From Natrinema versiforme JCM 10478 (lineage in GTDB: Archaea; Halobacteriota; Halobacteria; Halobacteriales; Natrialbaceae), in assembly GCF_000337195.1 (NCBI RefSeq), contig NZ_AOID01000022.1, forward strand, positions 59,952-123,951: a stretch of 64,000 bases of DNA, read 5' to 3'. The stretch's first letter is position 1. Every line of letters begins with the position of its first letter. Of this stretch, positions 1 through 8,872 are shown piece by piece. A model generated the notes under the pieces. That model had not been told where the DNA came from, searched no databases, and saw nothing but the letters and a program-made list of their open reading frames with translations. A program made the translations under genes and the position numbers.

Positions 1-100
1 CCTCTTCGTTTTCAAACTCCTTCAGCAATGCGTACGCGGAAACAGCTGACGAGTGGCTCAGATCGTTCGCCTTTGCGTGGAATCAGCTTATCTGAACACG

Positions 101-598
101 ATGAACCCAGCTGTCCAAACAGTTATAGGATACACAACACTATCGGCGAACGTGTTTCGGCTCCGCTACTGGCGGTCCCTCCTGGCCGACGATAGCTGGC
201 GGTACGCGATCGTGGGCGGACTACTGGCGGTTCCGTTCGTGGCCCGTTCGTACCAGCGGACGGGGACGGGCCTCGAGTTCGAGTCGCTATTCGTCGCCGG
301 ACTGCTCGTCGGCTATTTTTTCCGCGGACCAACAGCAGCGGTCTCCCGAGTCGGCTCCCGAACCGGAGTCGTCGGTGCACTGCCGGCGCTGCTGTGGATG
401 CTGTCGGATACGATCGTGTTCCTGTTCGCTGAACTCGGCTCGCCGTACGAATTTCGCCTCGTACAGTTCGGTTTCGTGATCATGTTCGGCATGATCGGCG
501 TTCTCATCGCAGCCGTCACGGGAGCGATCGGCGCGCGGATCGGCAACTGGCTGCGCGGGAAATTCGGGGTCGACCAATCGACGGTCGTCGCGCAGTGA
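101..598 (+). CDS. DUF5518-like integral membrane protein
   Basis: A 165-residue protein with four hydrophobic segments separated by short polar loops: around WRYAIVGGLLAVPFV, FVAGLLVGYFF, GALPALLWMLSDTIVFLF and FGMIGVLIAAVTGAIGA. Size and arrangement resemble the small haloarchaeal DUF5518 membrane proteins; that family call is by resemblance only and the function is unknown. I chose the ATG at 101 because the longer reading from 53 adds 16 residues of poor coding character. It stands alone: the next gene downstream is convergent and 115 bp away. Confidence 0.6.
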   Translation: MNPAVQTVIGYTTLSANVFRLRYWRSLLADDSWRYAIVGGLLAVPFVARSYQRTGTGLEFESLFVAGLLVGYFFRGPTAAVSRVGSRTGVVGALPALLWMLSDTIVFLFAELGSPYEFRLVQFGFVIMFGMIGVLIAAVTGAIGARIGNWLRGKFGVDQSTVVAQ

Positions 599-713
599 AC
601 CACTACGGGGCGTCGCTCGAGAGCGACCCGCGCCGGTCGACCGACGAGGGGGCTACGGAACGGTCTAGTTGCGGTCTGTGTCTCGAAAACGAGGTACTGA
701 TCCGCGGTAACGG

Positions 714-1826
714 TCAGAACTCGCCGCTGACGATCTCGGCCACGCGCTCGCGATCGAACAGCGTCGCATCCGCGAACGCGTCGGGGTAGATGTCCTTTGC
801 GGCGCGTTCGGTATGGTAGTAGTTGATGATCGGCCCCTGATCGAGGTAGCCGGCATTGTAGACGGCCTCATCTTGGACCGCTTGGACCTCGTTCGCGACT
901 GGGTCGTCCTGTAGTGGCTCGAGGACCGCTTCCCGAAACTCGGAGTCGGACTCTCCACCGTGGTTGCGCACCAGCAACACCTCGGGATCGATGTCGAGGA
1001 GCGTCTCCAGATCGAGTGTCCCTCTGTCAGTGTAGCTGTAGTGACCCACGTCGGTCTCGGCGAGCGCATCCGTCAGTCCGAGATCCCGCCACTGTTTGGT
1101 GCTGATCCCGCCGTCGTCGAATCGGAAGGGAAAGAACTCGAGGCCCGAACCGCTGGCCGGGTAGAGGAGCATCGCGTTCGGTCGCTCCTCGGCCGGCGGC
1201 AGTCGCTCGTCGATCGTCGTGAGCATGTCGTCGTGGAGGGCGACGTACGCCTCGTAGCGGTCTCGTGCCTGAAAGACTTCGGCCATCAACTCGAGGGCCT
1301 CGTAGAGGCTGTAGTAGCGGTAATCGTGCCACTCGTCGCTGTGGCGGCGAATGAAGTTGCCAAAGAAGGGCCCAAGCTCGTCCCTTACTTTATCCACGTC
1401 GGACTGCTCCCAGCCGTACCAGTGTGTCAGTATGTGTGGGTCGATGAAATGGGCGTCGGCGTTCATTTCGTAGAACAGTTCCCTGTCGACGCCGCCTTCG
1501 GTCAGCTCCACGACATCGTCCTCGTCGAACTCGATGCCGGGAAGTTCCTCGTACGCGTCGGTCCCGAACCGAGCGTGGTTCTGAATCCCGAGTGTCTGCC
1601 CGCCGCCGAGTGCAAACCCCATGTCCGCGTACGTCGGCAGCAACGCGGTCCACTCCTCGGGCGGGCCGTCGAATTCGACCTCGCCCATCGGCGCGATCGA
1701 GACCGTGTACGTCTCGCCGCTCGAGGTGTCCGTACCGCCGCCGCTGATACACCCCGCGAGGAGCATCCCGCCGGTGACGGCCCCCGAACCGATGAATTGC
1801 CGCCGCGTCGTTTCGCTCGATCTCAT
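714..1826 (-). CDS. Tat-exported lipoprotein, iron/siderophore-type ABC binding protein (paralogue 1)
   Basis: A 370-residue extracytoplasmic solute-binding protein. The N-terminus carries a twin-arginine motif (TTRRQFIGS) and a lipobox (LLAGC), so it should be exported folded by Tat and anchored as a lipoprotein. The mature part begins with a short acidic linker, then YTVSIAPMGEVEFDG, which is shared almost exactly with the gene immediately upstream. The overall pattern fits the Fe3+-siderophore/cobalamin binding class. No permease or ATPase gene is adjacent, so it probably works with a transporter encoded elsewhere. The ATG at 1826 is preferred over the longer reading from 1859, because the palindrome at 1837-1856 then lies just upstream as an operator instead of inside the coding region. 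The specific ligand is inferred, not shown. Confidence 0.85.
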   Translation of the reverse strand: MRSSETTRRQFIGSGAVTGGMLLAGCISGGGTDTSSGETYTVSIAPMGEVEFDGPPEEWTALLPTYADMGFALGGGQTLGIQNHARFGTDAYEELPGIEFDEDDVVELTEGGVDRELFYEMNADAHFIDPHILTHWYGWEQSDVDKVRDELGPFFGNFIRRHSDEWHDYRYYSLYEALELMAEVFQARDRYEAYVALHDDMLTTIDERLPPAEERPNAMLLYPASGSGLEFFPFRFDDGGISTKQWRDLGLTDALAETDVGHYSYTDRGTLDLETLLDIDPEVLLVRNHGGESDSEFREAVLEPLQDDPVANEVQAVQDEAVYNAGYLDQGPIINYYHTERAAKDIYPDAFADATLFDRERVAEIVSGEF

Positions 1827-1836
1827 CGCCCCCAGA

Positions 1837-1856
1837 TTTTTAGGCTGGCCTAAAAA
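1837..1856 (-). promoter_or_regulatory. DtxR/Idr-like iron-repressor operator of binding protein 1
   Basis: A perfect palindrome, TTTTTAGGCTGGCCTAAAAA (9-bp arms, 2-bp centre), ends 11 bp before the start codon at 1826. It contains TTAGG-N4-CCTAA, the core of classical DtxR-family operators. It covers the position where a TATA box is expected for a leaderless gene, which fits repression by an iron-dependent regulator. The regulator is inferred. Confidence 0.7.
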
Positions 1857-1932
1857 CAATATCGATTGCTCGGTCGTTGCACCAATTGGCGTCCAACCCT
1901 GTGTTACCGCCGTCGGAACCGTCGTCAGTCAG

Positions 1933-3117
1933 TTACGCTCCGTCGGTGACGATCTCGGCCACGCGCTGGCGGTCGAACAGTCGTTCGTCCTCGGGGATTT
2001 CGGGATAGGACTCGCCGGCCTCGTAGCCGGGCCACTCGCCGAACTGGTTGGGGTAGAGCTGCTTGGCCGTCATCTCGAGCTGGAACAGGTTCATGATCGG
2101 TCCCTGATACCGCATGCCGCTGGCGACGACCCGGTCGTTCTCGACCGCGGCCAGGTCGCTGCCCGCGGGGTCGGACGCCAGTTGCTCGCGAATGCCGTCG
2201 ATGGAGTACTGCGACGTGATCCCCCAGACGTGGAGGATGACGTCCGGATCCGCCTCGAGCATCGTTTCGTAGCCGATGTTCCCCCAGTCGTCGTCCGGCC
2301 ACTCGACGCTCTCGAGCGCGTCGTGTGCGCCGAGCGGTCGCGTTTCGGCCTGCCAGAAGCCGGGCGTGTTGAGGTGGTAGGTGTAGAAGATGTCGTCGGT
2401 GGCGTTGAACGTGACTCGAGCGACCGTCGGCCGGTCGCTCTCGGGGGGCAGGTTTGACTCGATGTGCGATCGGGTCTCCTCGTAGACCTCGTTGAGCGCC
2501 TCGTATCGGTCCGTTTCCTGAAAGACGGCGGCGACTGTTTCGAAGAGTTCCCAGAGCGTGTAGTACTCGTAGCTGTCGGCGTAGGCCTCGGCCGGCTCGC
2601 TTTGCACACCGCTGTGGTAGCTGCCGATCCACGGGCCGACTGCCCCGGCGATCTCGTCGATGTCTTCCTCGCTCCAGTCGGGCTGGGTCGTCAGAACGTA
2701 AGAGGGATCGAGGAAGTGGACGTCGCTCTCCGCGTTGTAGAGTTGTTCCTTCGTTACGCCGCCGGTGAGCGGGTTCTCGAGACCCTCCCACTCGAACGCA
2801 TCGACGCCCTCGAGCCGGTCGTAGAACTTGTTCATCGTCGTCCCGGACATCTCCGGAGCGAAGAGCGTCTGGACCGCGTCGCCGTGGCCGAGCGCGACCG
2901 CCATGTCGGCGTACTGCGTGAACGTGACGAAGGCGTTCTCCGGGACGCCGTCGAACTCGACCTCGCCCATGGGTGCCATCGACACCGTATATGAGTCGCC
3001 TTCGCTCGAGTCGTCACCGCTCCCGTCGATACAGCCGGCCAGGGCCGCACTCCCGACTGCGACCCCCGTTCCGAGGAATCCCCGCCGCGTTCGATCGAAC
3101 CGTTTTGATCCGTCCAT
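1933..3117 (-). CDS. Tat-exported lipoprotein, iron/siderophore-type ABC binding protein (paralogue 2)
   Basis: A 394-residue paralogue of the next gene downstream. It has a Tat motif (RTRRGFLGTG), a lipobox (ALAGC), an acidic serine-rich linker and YTVSMAPMGEVEFDG at the start of the mature domain. The C-terminal third (LYPNQFGEWPGYEAG, LFDRQRVAEIV) also matches paralogue 1, whose last residues read LFDRERVAEIV. The two genes look like a tandem duplication that has since diverged, perhaps to bind different chelates. They are 106 bp apart and each has its own operator-like palindrome, so they may be controlled in parallel rather than as one transcript. No permease or ATPase lies nearby. Confidence 0.85.
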   Translation of the reverse strand: MDGSKRFDRTRRGFLGTGVAVGSAALAGCIDGSGDDSSEGDSYTVSMAPMGEVEFDGVPENAFVTFTQYADMAVALGHGDAVQTLFAPEMSGTTMNKFYDRLEGVDAFEWEGLENPLTGGVTKEQLYNAESDVHFLDPSYVLTTQPDWSEEDIDEIAGAVGPWIGSYHSGVQSEPAEAYADSYEYYTLWELFETVAAVFQETDRYEALNEVYEETRSHIESNLPPESDRPTVARVTFNATDDIFYTYHLNTPGFWQAETRPLGAHDALESVEWPDDDWGNIGYETMLEADPDVILHVWGITSQYSIDGIREQLASDPAGSDLAAVENDRVVASGMRYQGPIMNLFQLEMTAKQLYPNQFGEWPGYEAGESYPEIPEDERLFDRQRVAEIVTDGA

Positions 3118-3122
3118 ATGGT

Positions 3123-3136
3123 TTAGGTGAACCTAA
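3123..3136 (-). promoter_or_regulatory. DtxR/Idr-like iron-repressor operator of binding protein 2
   Basis: TTAGGTGAACCTAA is a perfect 6-bp inverted repeat around GA, ending 6 bp before the start codon at 3117. It matches the TTAGG-N4-CCTAA core seen upstream of paralogue 1. Here it covers the expected transcription start, with an AT-rich TATA-like stretch just beyond it (3138-3147). Confidence 0.7.
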
Positions 3137-3229
3137 TAATCTAAAAACCGTTCGATTGAGCCGCCCGAAAACCGACGCACCTGTCGTGGGTCTCGTGGCG
3201 TGTTCGTGAACCAGTGCCGATCGACGCGG

Positions 3230-3976
3230 TTACTCGGCGAACGCGTACGTCACGGTCGTACTGGCGCTTACGCTGACCGGATCGGCCTCGATCTCCGTGG
3301 GCGGTGCCGCGCCGCTGCTCGCGTCATCACTGGCGACGGCCTCCTGTACCGGCTGGATCTGCACGTCGCCGGTGGTCACCGCTGTCGTCCCCTCGAGTGA
3401 GACCCCGCGGTTGTCGGCGATGTGGGAGGCCTCCTCGTCGGCATTTGCCAGCGCGGCGTCGATCGCGTCCTTCCGCAGCGCCGAGCGGGTCTCCTCTTGG
3501 AGCGTGAAACTCACCCGACCGATGTCGTCGGCACCGGCCTCGACCGACGCGTCGATGACCTCGCCCACGCGGCCGACATCGGTGAGCGTCACTTCGAAGG
3601 AGTGCGAGCCCTCGAACCCTTCCGCGTCTCGGCCGTGTCTCGGGTGGACCCGATACCGGCCTTCCTCGATGTTCTCTGCGGGGATGCCGAGTTCGTCGAA
3701 CGTCCCGCGAAGCTGCTCGGCCCCCGTGGCCAGTTCGTCGGTCACGGCGTCGGCACTCTCGCCGGTGGCCTCCACGCCGACGCTGACGATCGCCCGGTCC
3801 GGGTCGGCGTCGACCTCGCCGCTCGCGCTGACCGTGATCTCGCCGGCGGCCGCGGTCGTGTCGGCGTCCGAGTCTGGCTCCGCGGAGTCGGTACTACTGA
3901 GGGGATTACTCGCACAGCCCGCAACCGCCGCTGTCAGGCCGATACTCGAGGCCGCGAGGAATTGTCGTCGATCCAT
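3230..3976 (-). CDS. SIMPL (DUF541) domain Tat lipoprotein
   Basis: A 248-residue protein starting MDRRQFLAASS with a lipobox at AVAGC, so a Tat-exported lipoprotein. After an Asp/Ser-rich linker comes a SIMPL/DUF541 fold: ITVSASGEVDADPDRAIVSVGV near the start, central repeats, and SVSASTTVTYAF at the end. SIMPL proteins are widespread periplasmic or surface proteins of unclear function. It lies downstream of and parallel to nothing obvious; cysteine synthase is divergent from it. Confidence 0.85.
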   Translation of the reverse strand: MDRRQFLAASSIGLTAAVAGCASNPLSSTDSAEPDSDADTTAAAGEITVSASGEVDADPDRAIVSVGVEATGESADAVTDELATGAEQLRGTFDELGIPAENIEEGRYRVHPRHGRDAEGFEGSHSFEVTLTDVGRVGEVIDASVEAGADDIGRVSFTLQEETRSALRKDAIDAALANADEEASHIADNRGVSLEGTTAVTTGDVQIQPVQEAVASDDASSGAAPPTEIEADPVSVSASTTVTYAFAE

Positions 3977-4117
3977 AGCTAACCGATCGCCGGGAACGGA
4001 AAAAAGCCCACCCCAAGCTCAAAGGGGTCTTTCACTCTCGCACGGCCGAGCTGTCGGGAACCCCGCCGAAGACGTTCGGGGAAACTGGGAGTGCGGTTCC
4101 GGCAGTCGAAGACGATA

Positions 4118-5059
4118 ATGGACGGAACCGTCGAAGCCGCGGCCGAGATCGATGCCGTCGAGAGCGTCGACGAACTGATCGGCGAGACGCCCCTGATTCG
4201 ACTGGACGGCTTCGCCGACAACTGCTACGGAAAGATCGAGTCGCACAACCCCTACTCGGTCAAGGACCGCATTGCGCGGGCGATCATCGACGCCGCCGAG
4301 GAAGACGGCGCGCTCGAGTCCGGCGGCACCGTCGTCGAATCGACCAGCGGCAACACGGGGATCGGGCTGGCCGCCGTGTCGGCCGCCCGGGGCTACGACT
4401 GCGTGCTGACGATGCCGTCCTCGATGTCGACGGAGCGCCGCCAACTCCTGCGAGCGTTGGGAGCCGACCTCGAGTTGACGCCCGCCGAGGACGGGATGGG
4501 CGGCGCGAACGAGCGCGCCGCGGAACTGGTCGCCGACCACGAGGACGCGGTCCTCGCCCGGCAGTTCGAGAACGAGGCCAACCCCGCGGCCCACCGCGAG
4601 ACCACGGGGCCGGAGATCTGGGATGCGACCGACGGCCAGGTCGACGCAATTGTCGCCGGCGTCGGTACCGGCGGGACGATCACTGGAATCTCGGAGTACA
4701 TTAAGGAGGAGCGAGGGAAAAGCGGGTTCACGTCGGTCGCGGTCGAACCCGCCGAGTCGCCAACCCTCTCGGAACTGAGTTCGGACGGCCACGACATCCA
4801 GGGGATCGGTCCCGGATTCGTACCGGATATCCTCCGGACCGAACTCGTCGACGAGACCCGCGCCGTCGAGGCGTCCGCCGCGAAAGCCGCGGCCCGAAAA
4901 CTGGGCCGCGACGACGGGCTGTTGGTCGGCATCTCCGCGGGCGCTGCGCTGGCCGCCGCCGCCGACTACGCGACCGAGCACCCGGACGAACTGACCGTCG
5001 TCGTCCTCCCGGACACCGGCGAACGCTACCTCTCGACCGACCTCTACGACCTCGAGTAG
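4118..5059 (+). CDS. cysK: Cysteine synthase (O-acetylserine sulfhydrylase), PLP-dependent
   Basis: A 313-residue fold-type II PLP enzyme that makes L-cysteine from O-acetylserine and sulfide. The Schiff-base lysine is K49 in NPYSVKDR, the substrate/phosphate loop is TSGNTGIG (about 77-84), a glycine-rich loop GVGTGGTITG binds the PLP phosphate, and PDTGERYLST is near the C-terminus. The usual NPxGSVKDR is shortened here to NPYSVKDR. I prefer the ATG at 4118 over one at 4091, because family proteins start close to the VESVDELIGETPLIRL motif. It is monocistronic. Confidence 0.92.
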   Translation: MDGTVEAAAEIDAVESVDELIGETPLIRLDGFADNCYGKIESHNPYSVKDRIARAIIDAAEEDGALESGGTVVESTSGNTGIGLAAVSAARGYDCVLTMPSSMSTERRQLLRALGADLELTPAEDGMGGANERAAELVADHEDAVLARQFENEANPAAHRETTGPEIWDATDGQVDAIVAGVGTGGTITGISEYIKEERGKSGFTSVAVEPAESPTLSELSSDGHDIQGIGPGFVPDILRTELVDETRAVEASAAKAAARKLGRDDGLLVGISAGAALAAAADYATEHPDELTVVVLPDTGERYLSTDLYDLE

Positions 5060-5191
5060 CTCGACAGGCGGTCGGTCCAGTGATGTTGTCGCCCCGAACT
5101 CTCGACAGCGGTGATAGGTATCGCCGTCCTGACTCTCCGTGTTCCGGAAATCGGGGAATATCCAAGTGGCTCGAGAACGTACCACACGGTG

Positions 5192-5521
5192 ATGGAGCTC
5201 TGGGGCTGGCTCATCGGCTACGTCGCGTTGTTCGCCCTCTTGCACCTGTTACTGTACTACCTATACGTCCGGCGCGACGACGGGGACAGCGACCGCGCGC
5301 CCTCCTTTGCCGACCCCGACCGCGCGAGCGTGCGGTCCTCGCCCGGTCCCGACCGGTATCCTCGCGCGCCCGACGATATCAGCGACACCGAGTGGGGAGA
5401 CGAGGACCGCGACCCCGACCTCGACGGGGAGACGATCCGGTGTCCCCACTGCGGCGCGCAAAACAAGGCCGATCAGACGTTCACGTACTGCTGGAACTGC
5501 ATCTCGGGACTGCGGCAGTGA
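5192..5521 (+). CDS. Membrane-anchored zinc-ribbon protein
   Basis: About 109 residues. One N-terminal transmembrane helix (LWGWLIGYVALFALLHLLLYYL) is followed by a charged, probably disordered linker and a C-terminal zinc ribbon (CPHCGA ... YCWNC). Such membrane-tethered ribbon proteins are common and uncharacterised in haloarchaea. The ATG at 5192 places the helix at the N-terminus; the reading from 5111 adds 27 residues without support. Function unknown. Confidence 0.7.
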   Translation: MELWGWLIGYVALFALLHLLLYYLYVRRDDGDSDRAPSFADPDRASVRSSPGPDRYPRAPDDISDTEWGDEDRDPDLDGETIRCPHCGAQNKADQTFTYCWNCISGLRQ

Positions 5522-5695
5522 CGGGGGCTCGAGCGTTCCGCATCACTGCTTTCCTATCTGTATCACACAGTTCGTTCTCTTTGGAGAGAAAGACATCCCA
5601 ATTGAGTGGTATATGCGTTCGATCTGACGAGTTCGACCAGTAATGAACGATTACGCTTTTGGTCTCCAAACAGAGAGTGGGAGGTGACGACCGCT

Positions 5696-6010
5696 ATGTA
5701 CGGACACGCTTCCCCCGCCTCGCAGTCTCGCTCTCCACCCCTGTATCGCGCCTCCCACGACCCGAACGGGCCGGCGACGCTCAGCACGACCGTCGTTCAC
5801 GCGCTTGCCGACTGTCTGGGCGTCGACGTAACCGACAGCCGCATCTCGCTGTACGACACCGTCGATCCGGATGCCCTAGACGCGCTCTTTCGGCCGCGCC
5901 ACGACGGCTCGCCGCGGGCCGGCGGCACACTGACCTTCGTCGTCGAGGACCACCACGTGACCGTCCACGGGGACGGCGAGATTCTGATCGAACCGCCCGC
6001 GCGGCGCTGA
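5696..6010 (+). CDS. HalOD1 output-domain protein
   Basis: A 104-residue protein. Residues about 30-100 match the small haloarchaeal output domain HalOD1 (STTVVHALADCLGVD, LYDTVDPDALDALF, GGTLTFVVEDHHVTVHGDGEI), which is found alone or attached to signalling proteins. Its role is not established. The start at 5696 leaves about 30 variable residues before the domain. It is monocistronic, and the downstream gene is convergent. Confidence 0.75.
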   Translation: MYGHASPASQSRSPPLYRASHDPNGPATLSTTVVHALADCLGVDVTDSRISLYDTVDPDALDALFRPRHDGSPRAGGTLTFVVEDHHVTVHGDGEILIEPPARR

Positions 6011-6062
6011 CGCCCCGAGTCTTCTTCTGACGCGAGTCGTTTGCTCACCGCGAAAATCGCAA

Positions 6063-6815
6063 CTATGCTGAGAGGTCGGCTGCGAGTCGCTTGAGGTGAT
6101 CGACCCCGACGACGGCGACTACGTCGCCCGGCTCCGAGCGGATCGCCTCGAGCCGCTCGACCATGCAGTGTTCGCGCGTGTCGTCCCGGTAGGTGAGCGC
6201 GCTCCCGTCCGTCTCGACGCTGCCGAGCAGCGCCTGCACGCCGGCGACGTGCGAGCGCTCGTGGCTGGCTTGCTGTGCCGGTGCGTCCTCGGGGTCGCAG
6301 TCGTACTCGACCTGCTCTCCGGGAGCGACGGTCATCGAAGTCGCGTGGGTGAGCGTCGCGGCGACCCGGCAGGCGAGGGCCTCGCGGGTCGCGCCGCCGA
6401 CGCTCGAGAGGACGCGCCGGGCCGTCGCGGGCGAGACGCGGTCGGCGACCAGCCGCGCCACGAGCCGCCGGAGGAACGACCAGTTCGGTGCGTCGATCCC
6501 GACGTGGTCGGCGTCGGGAGCGGCGCGGATCGCCGCGCTCATCTCGCCGCCGAACCGTGGCGGCGTCAGGTCCTCAGTATCACCATCGCGGGCGTAGACG
6601 CGATACAGCGGCATCGCGACGGGCGGCAGTTCGAGGGCGAGCGTCTCCGGGTCGACGCGCTCGAGGACGCGCTCGACGCGGGCGATGCTGGCAGGGTGGT
6701 CGTGGACGACGCCGAGGAGAACGAGGTCGCCGGCGTCGCCGGCGAGCCGGCGACAGAACTGGGGCGTGATCCGCGGGTCGTCGAACGATTCGGGAAAGGG
6801 CGGGGACTCGTCCAT
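6063..6815 (-). CDS. TraB/GumN-like family protein
   Basis: A 250-residue soluble protein. The N-terminal block VLLGVVHDHPASIARVERVL followed by ALELPP, and the C-terminal block REHCMVERLEAI then VVAVVGVDHLKRL, match the conserved halves of the TraB/PrgY/GumN superfamily: a GxxH near the start, a Glu, and a GxxH near the end. The superfamily includes putative metalloproteases and pheromone-shutdown proteins. No C-terminal membrane region is present, unlike PrgY-type members, so this is a short soluble form. Function inferred only at superfamily level. Confidence 0.65.
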   Translation of the reverse strand: MDESPPFPESFDDPRITPQFCRRLAGDAGDLVLLGVVHDHPASIARVERVLERVDPETLALELPPVAMPLYRVYARDGDTEDLTPPRFGGEMSAAIRAAPDADHVGIDAPNWSFLRRLVARLVADRVSPATARRVLSSVGGATREALACRVAATLTHATSMTVAPGEQVEYDCDPEDAPAQQASHERSHVAGVQALLGSVETDGSALTYRDDTREHCMVERLEAIRSEPGDVVAVVGVDHLKRLAADLSA

Positions 6816-7201
6816 TGCTCGAGTGGTAATACGAGACTACCGGCATAACCCTTCTGTTGTCTTGACTCGGCTCCGAGTCAGGGTTTGACGGCGGATCACC
6901 GCCGACTGAGAACCGTTGCGGCCGCACAAATCGTTCGTTATCTCGCCGACGATTCCGCCAGTCGGCGACGGAACAGACTCCTGATCGCGCTGACGGAGGC
7001 GACCGCGGTAGCATCCAATATAAACGCACCGTCCGGACGTTCGATTGGGAACGAGTGACGATCGAACACCGACGGCGATAATCGTCGCCACCGTCTCTCA
7101 CTACGGCGGTTTTAGTCATCAAATCTGTCTCCCGGTCGTCGCTGCGGGCAAAGCGATTCAGAAAGCTTTATGTAGAATCACAATCAATCGTTCGCTCGAC
7201 T
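6816..7201. other. Intergenic region with several palindromes upstream of the thermosome gene
   Basis: 386 bp between divergent genes. It holds TGACTCGG/CCGAGTCA (6863-6880, 2-bp centre), GGCGG-ATCA-CCGCC near 6890 and TCGCCGAC/GTCGGCGA (6943-6968, 10-nt loop). A TATA-like AATATAAA lies at 7017-7024, far from any start codon, and another lies close to the thermosome start. A leader or small RNA starting near 7050 is possible but unproven. Confidence 0.4.
7167..7174 (+). promoter_or_regulatory. TATA-like box of the thermosome gene
   Basis: TTTATGTA, preceded by a purine-rich BRE-like GAAAGC, lies 28 bp before the ATG at 7202. That is the usual spacing for a leaderless or near-leaderless haloarchaeal transcript. 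Confidence 0.55.
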
Positions 7202-8872
7202 ATGAGTCAGCGAATGCAGCAGGGGCAGCCGATGATCGTAATGAGCGAGGACTCCCAGCGCGTCAAGGACAAGGACGCGCAGGATTACAACATCAGCGCC
7301 GCCCGTGCGGTCGCTGAAGCCGTCCAGTCCACGCTCGGTCCGAAGGGCATGGACAAGATGCTCGTCGACTCCATGGGATCGGTGACGATCACCAACGACG
7401 GCGTCACCATCCTCAAGGAGATGGACATCGACAACCCGACGGCCGAGATGATCATCGAGGTCGCCGAAACGCAGGAAGACGAGGCCGGCGACGGCACCAC
7501 GACCGCCGTCGCGATCGCCGGTGAACTCCTCAAGAACGCCGAGGACCTCCTCGAGCAGGACATCCACCCGACGGCGATCATCAAGGGCTTCCACCTCGCC
7601 AGCGAGCAGGCTCGCGAGGAGATCGACGATATCGCGACCGATATCGACACCAGCGACGAGGACCTCCTCAAGAAGACAGCCGAAACCTCGATGACCGGCA
7701 AGGGCACCGAGGTCAACAAGGAGCACCTCGCCCAGCTGATCGTCGAGGCCATCCGACAGGTCACCGTCGAGGACGAGAACGGCGACAACGTCGTCGACCT
7801 CGAGTTCCTCAACATCGAGACCCAGACCGGCCGCAGCGCCGGCGAGTCCGACCTCCTCGAGGGCGGCATCGTCGACAAGGACCCCGTCCACGACAACATG
7901 CCCCGCTCGGCTGAAGACGCCGACATCCTCCTCCTGAACGAGGCCATCGAGGTCGAGGAGACCGACGTCGACACCGAAGTCTCCGTCACCGACCCCGACC
8001 AGCTCCAGAAGTTCCTCGACCGCGAAGAGAAACAGCTCCGCGAGAAGGTCGACAAGATCGCCGACCTCGGCGCTGACGTCGTCTTCTGCCAGAAGGGCAT
8101 CGACGACCTCGCACAGCACTACCTCGCCAAGGAAGGCATCCTCGCAGTCCGCCGCGCCAAGAAGTCCGACCTCGAGTTCCTCTCGGAAGTCGTCGGCGCG
8201 TCGATCGTCTCCGACCTCGAGGCCGCGACCGAAGCGGACCTCGGCTTCGGCGACGTCACCCGCGACGAGGAAGACGAGCTGTTCTACGTCGAGGGCGAGG
8301 ACGCCCACGGCGTCACCCTCCTGCTCCGTGGCTCGACCGACCACGTCGTCGACGAACTCGAGCGCGGCGTCAACGACGCGCTCGATGTCGTCGCACAGAC
8401 CGTCTCCGACGGCCGCGTCCTCGCGGGCGGCGGCGCAATCGAAGTCGAACTCGCCTCGCGCCTGCGAGACTTCGCCGACTCCGTCTCCGGCCGCGAGCAA
8501 CTGGCCGTCGAAGCCTTCGCCGACTCGCTCGAACTCGTCCCGCGCGTGCTCGCCGGGAACGCGGGTCTCGACTCGATCGACACGCTGGTCGACCTGCGTG
8601 CGGCCCACGACGACGGCGACGTTACGGCCGGCCTGAACGTCTTCTCGGGCGATGTCGAGGACACCTTCGAGGCCGGCGTCGTCGAACCGGCCCACGCCAA
8701 GGAACAGGCCGTCACCTCCGCTGCTGAGGCCGCGAACCTCGTGCTCAAAATCGACGACATCATCTCCGCCGGCGACCTGTCGACCGACAAGGGCGACGAT
8801 GAGGCCGGCGGCCCCGGCGGTGCGCCCGGCGGCATGGGCGGCATGGGCGGTGGCATGGGCGGCATGATGTAG
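7202..8872 (+). CDS. thsA: Thermosome subunit (group II chaperonin)
   Basis: A 556-residue CCT/TRiC-type chaperonin subunit that folds proteins in an ATP-driven double ring. The ATP site is visible in [14 protein letters not shown] (about 37-50) and in [15 protein letters not shown]. The equatorial domain resumes at [17 protein letters not shown] and [13 protein letters not shown]. The protein ends in a Gly/Met-rich tail of GGMGG repeats, typical of group II chaperonins. Haloarchaea usually have two or three paralogues, and which one this is cannot be decided here, so the symbol is tentative. Strong CTC/GAG/GAC codon bias suggests high expression. A hairpin array follows the stop codon. Confidence 0.97.
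   Translation: MSQRMQQGQPMIVMSEDSQRVKDKDAQDYNISAARAVAEAVQSTLGPKGMDKMLVDSMGSVTITNDGVTILKEMDIDNPTAEMIIEVAETQEDEAGDGTTTAVAIAGELLKNAEDLLEQDIHPTAIIKGFHLASEQAREEIDDIATDIDTSDEDLLKKTAETSMTGKGTEVNKEHLAQLIVEAIRQVTVEDENGDNVVDLEFLNIETQTGRSAGESDLLEGGIVDKDPVHDNMPRSAEDADILLLNEAIEVEETDVDTEVSVTDPDQLQKFLDREEKQLREKVDKIADLGADVVFCQKGIDDLAQHYLAKEGILAVRRAKKSDLEFLSEVVGASIVSDLEAATEADLGFGDVTRDEEDELFYVEGEDAHGVTLLLRGSTDHVVDELERGVNDALDVVAQTVSDGRVLAGGGAIEVELASRLRDFADSVSGREQLAVEAFADSLELVPRVLAGNAGLDSIDTLVDLRAAHDDGDVTAGLNVFSGDVEDTFEAGVVEPAHAKEQAVTSAAEAANLVLKIDDIISAGDLSTDKGDDEAGGPGGAPGGMGGMGGGMGGMM

Noticed and set aside
714-3117. Complete iron ABC transporter operon
   Set aside because: Only the two binding proteins are present; no permease or ATPase follows on either side.
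5575-5590. TTCTCT-TTGG-AGAGAA hairpin as a terminator
   Set aside because: Only 6 bp and no T-run after it; too weak to call.
7184-8695. 503-codon open frame antisense to the thermosome gene
   Set aside because: It mirrors the strongly biased codons of the thermosome gene (GAC, GAG, CTC); the product is a monotonous Val/Asp/Leu/Glu string without motifs.
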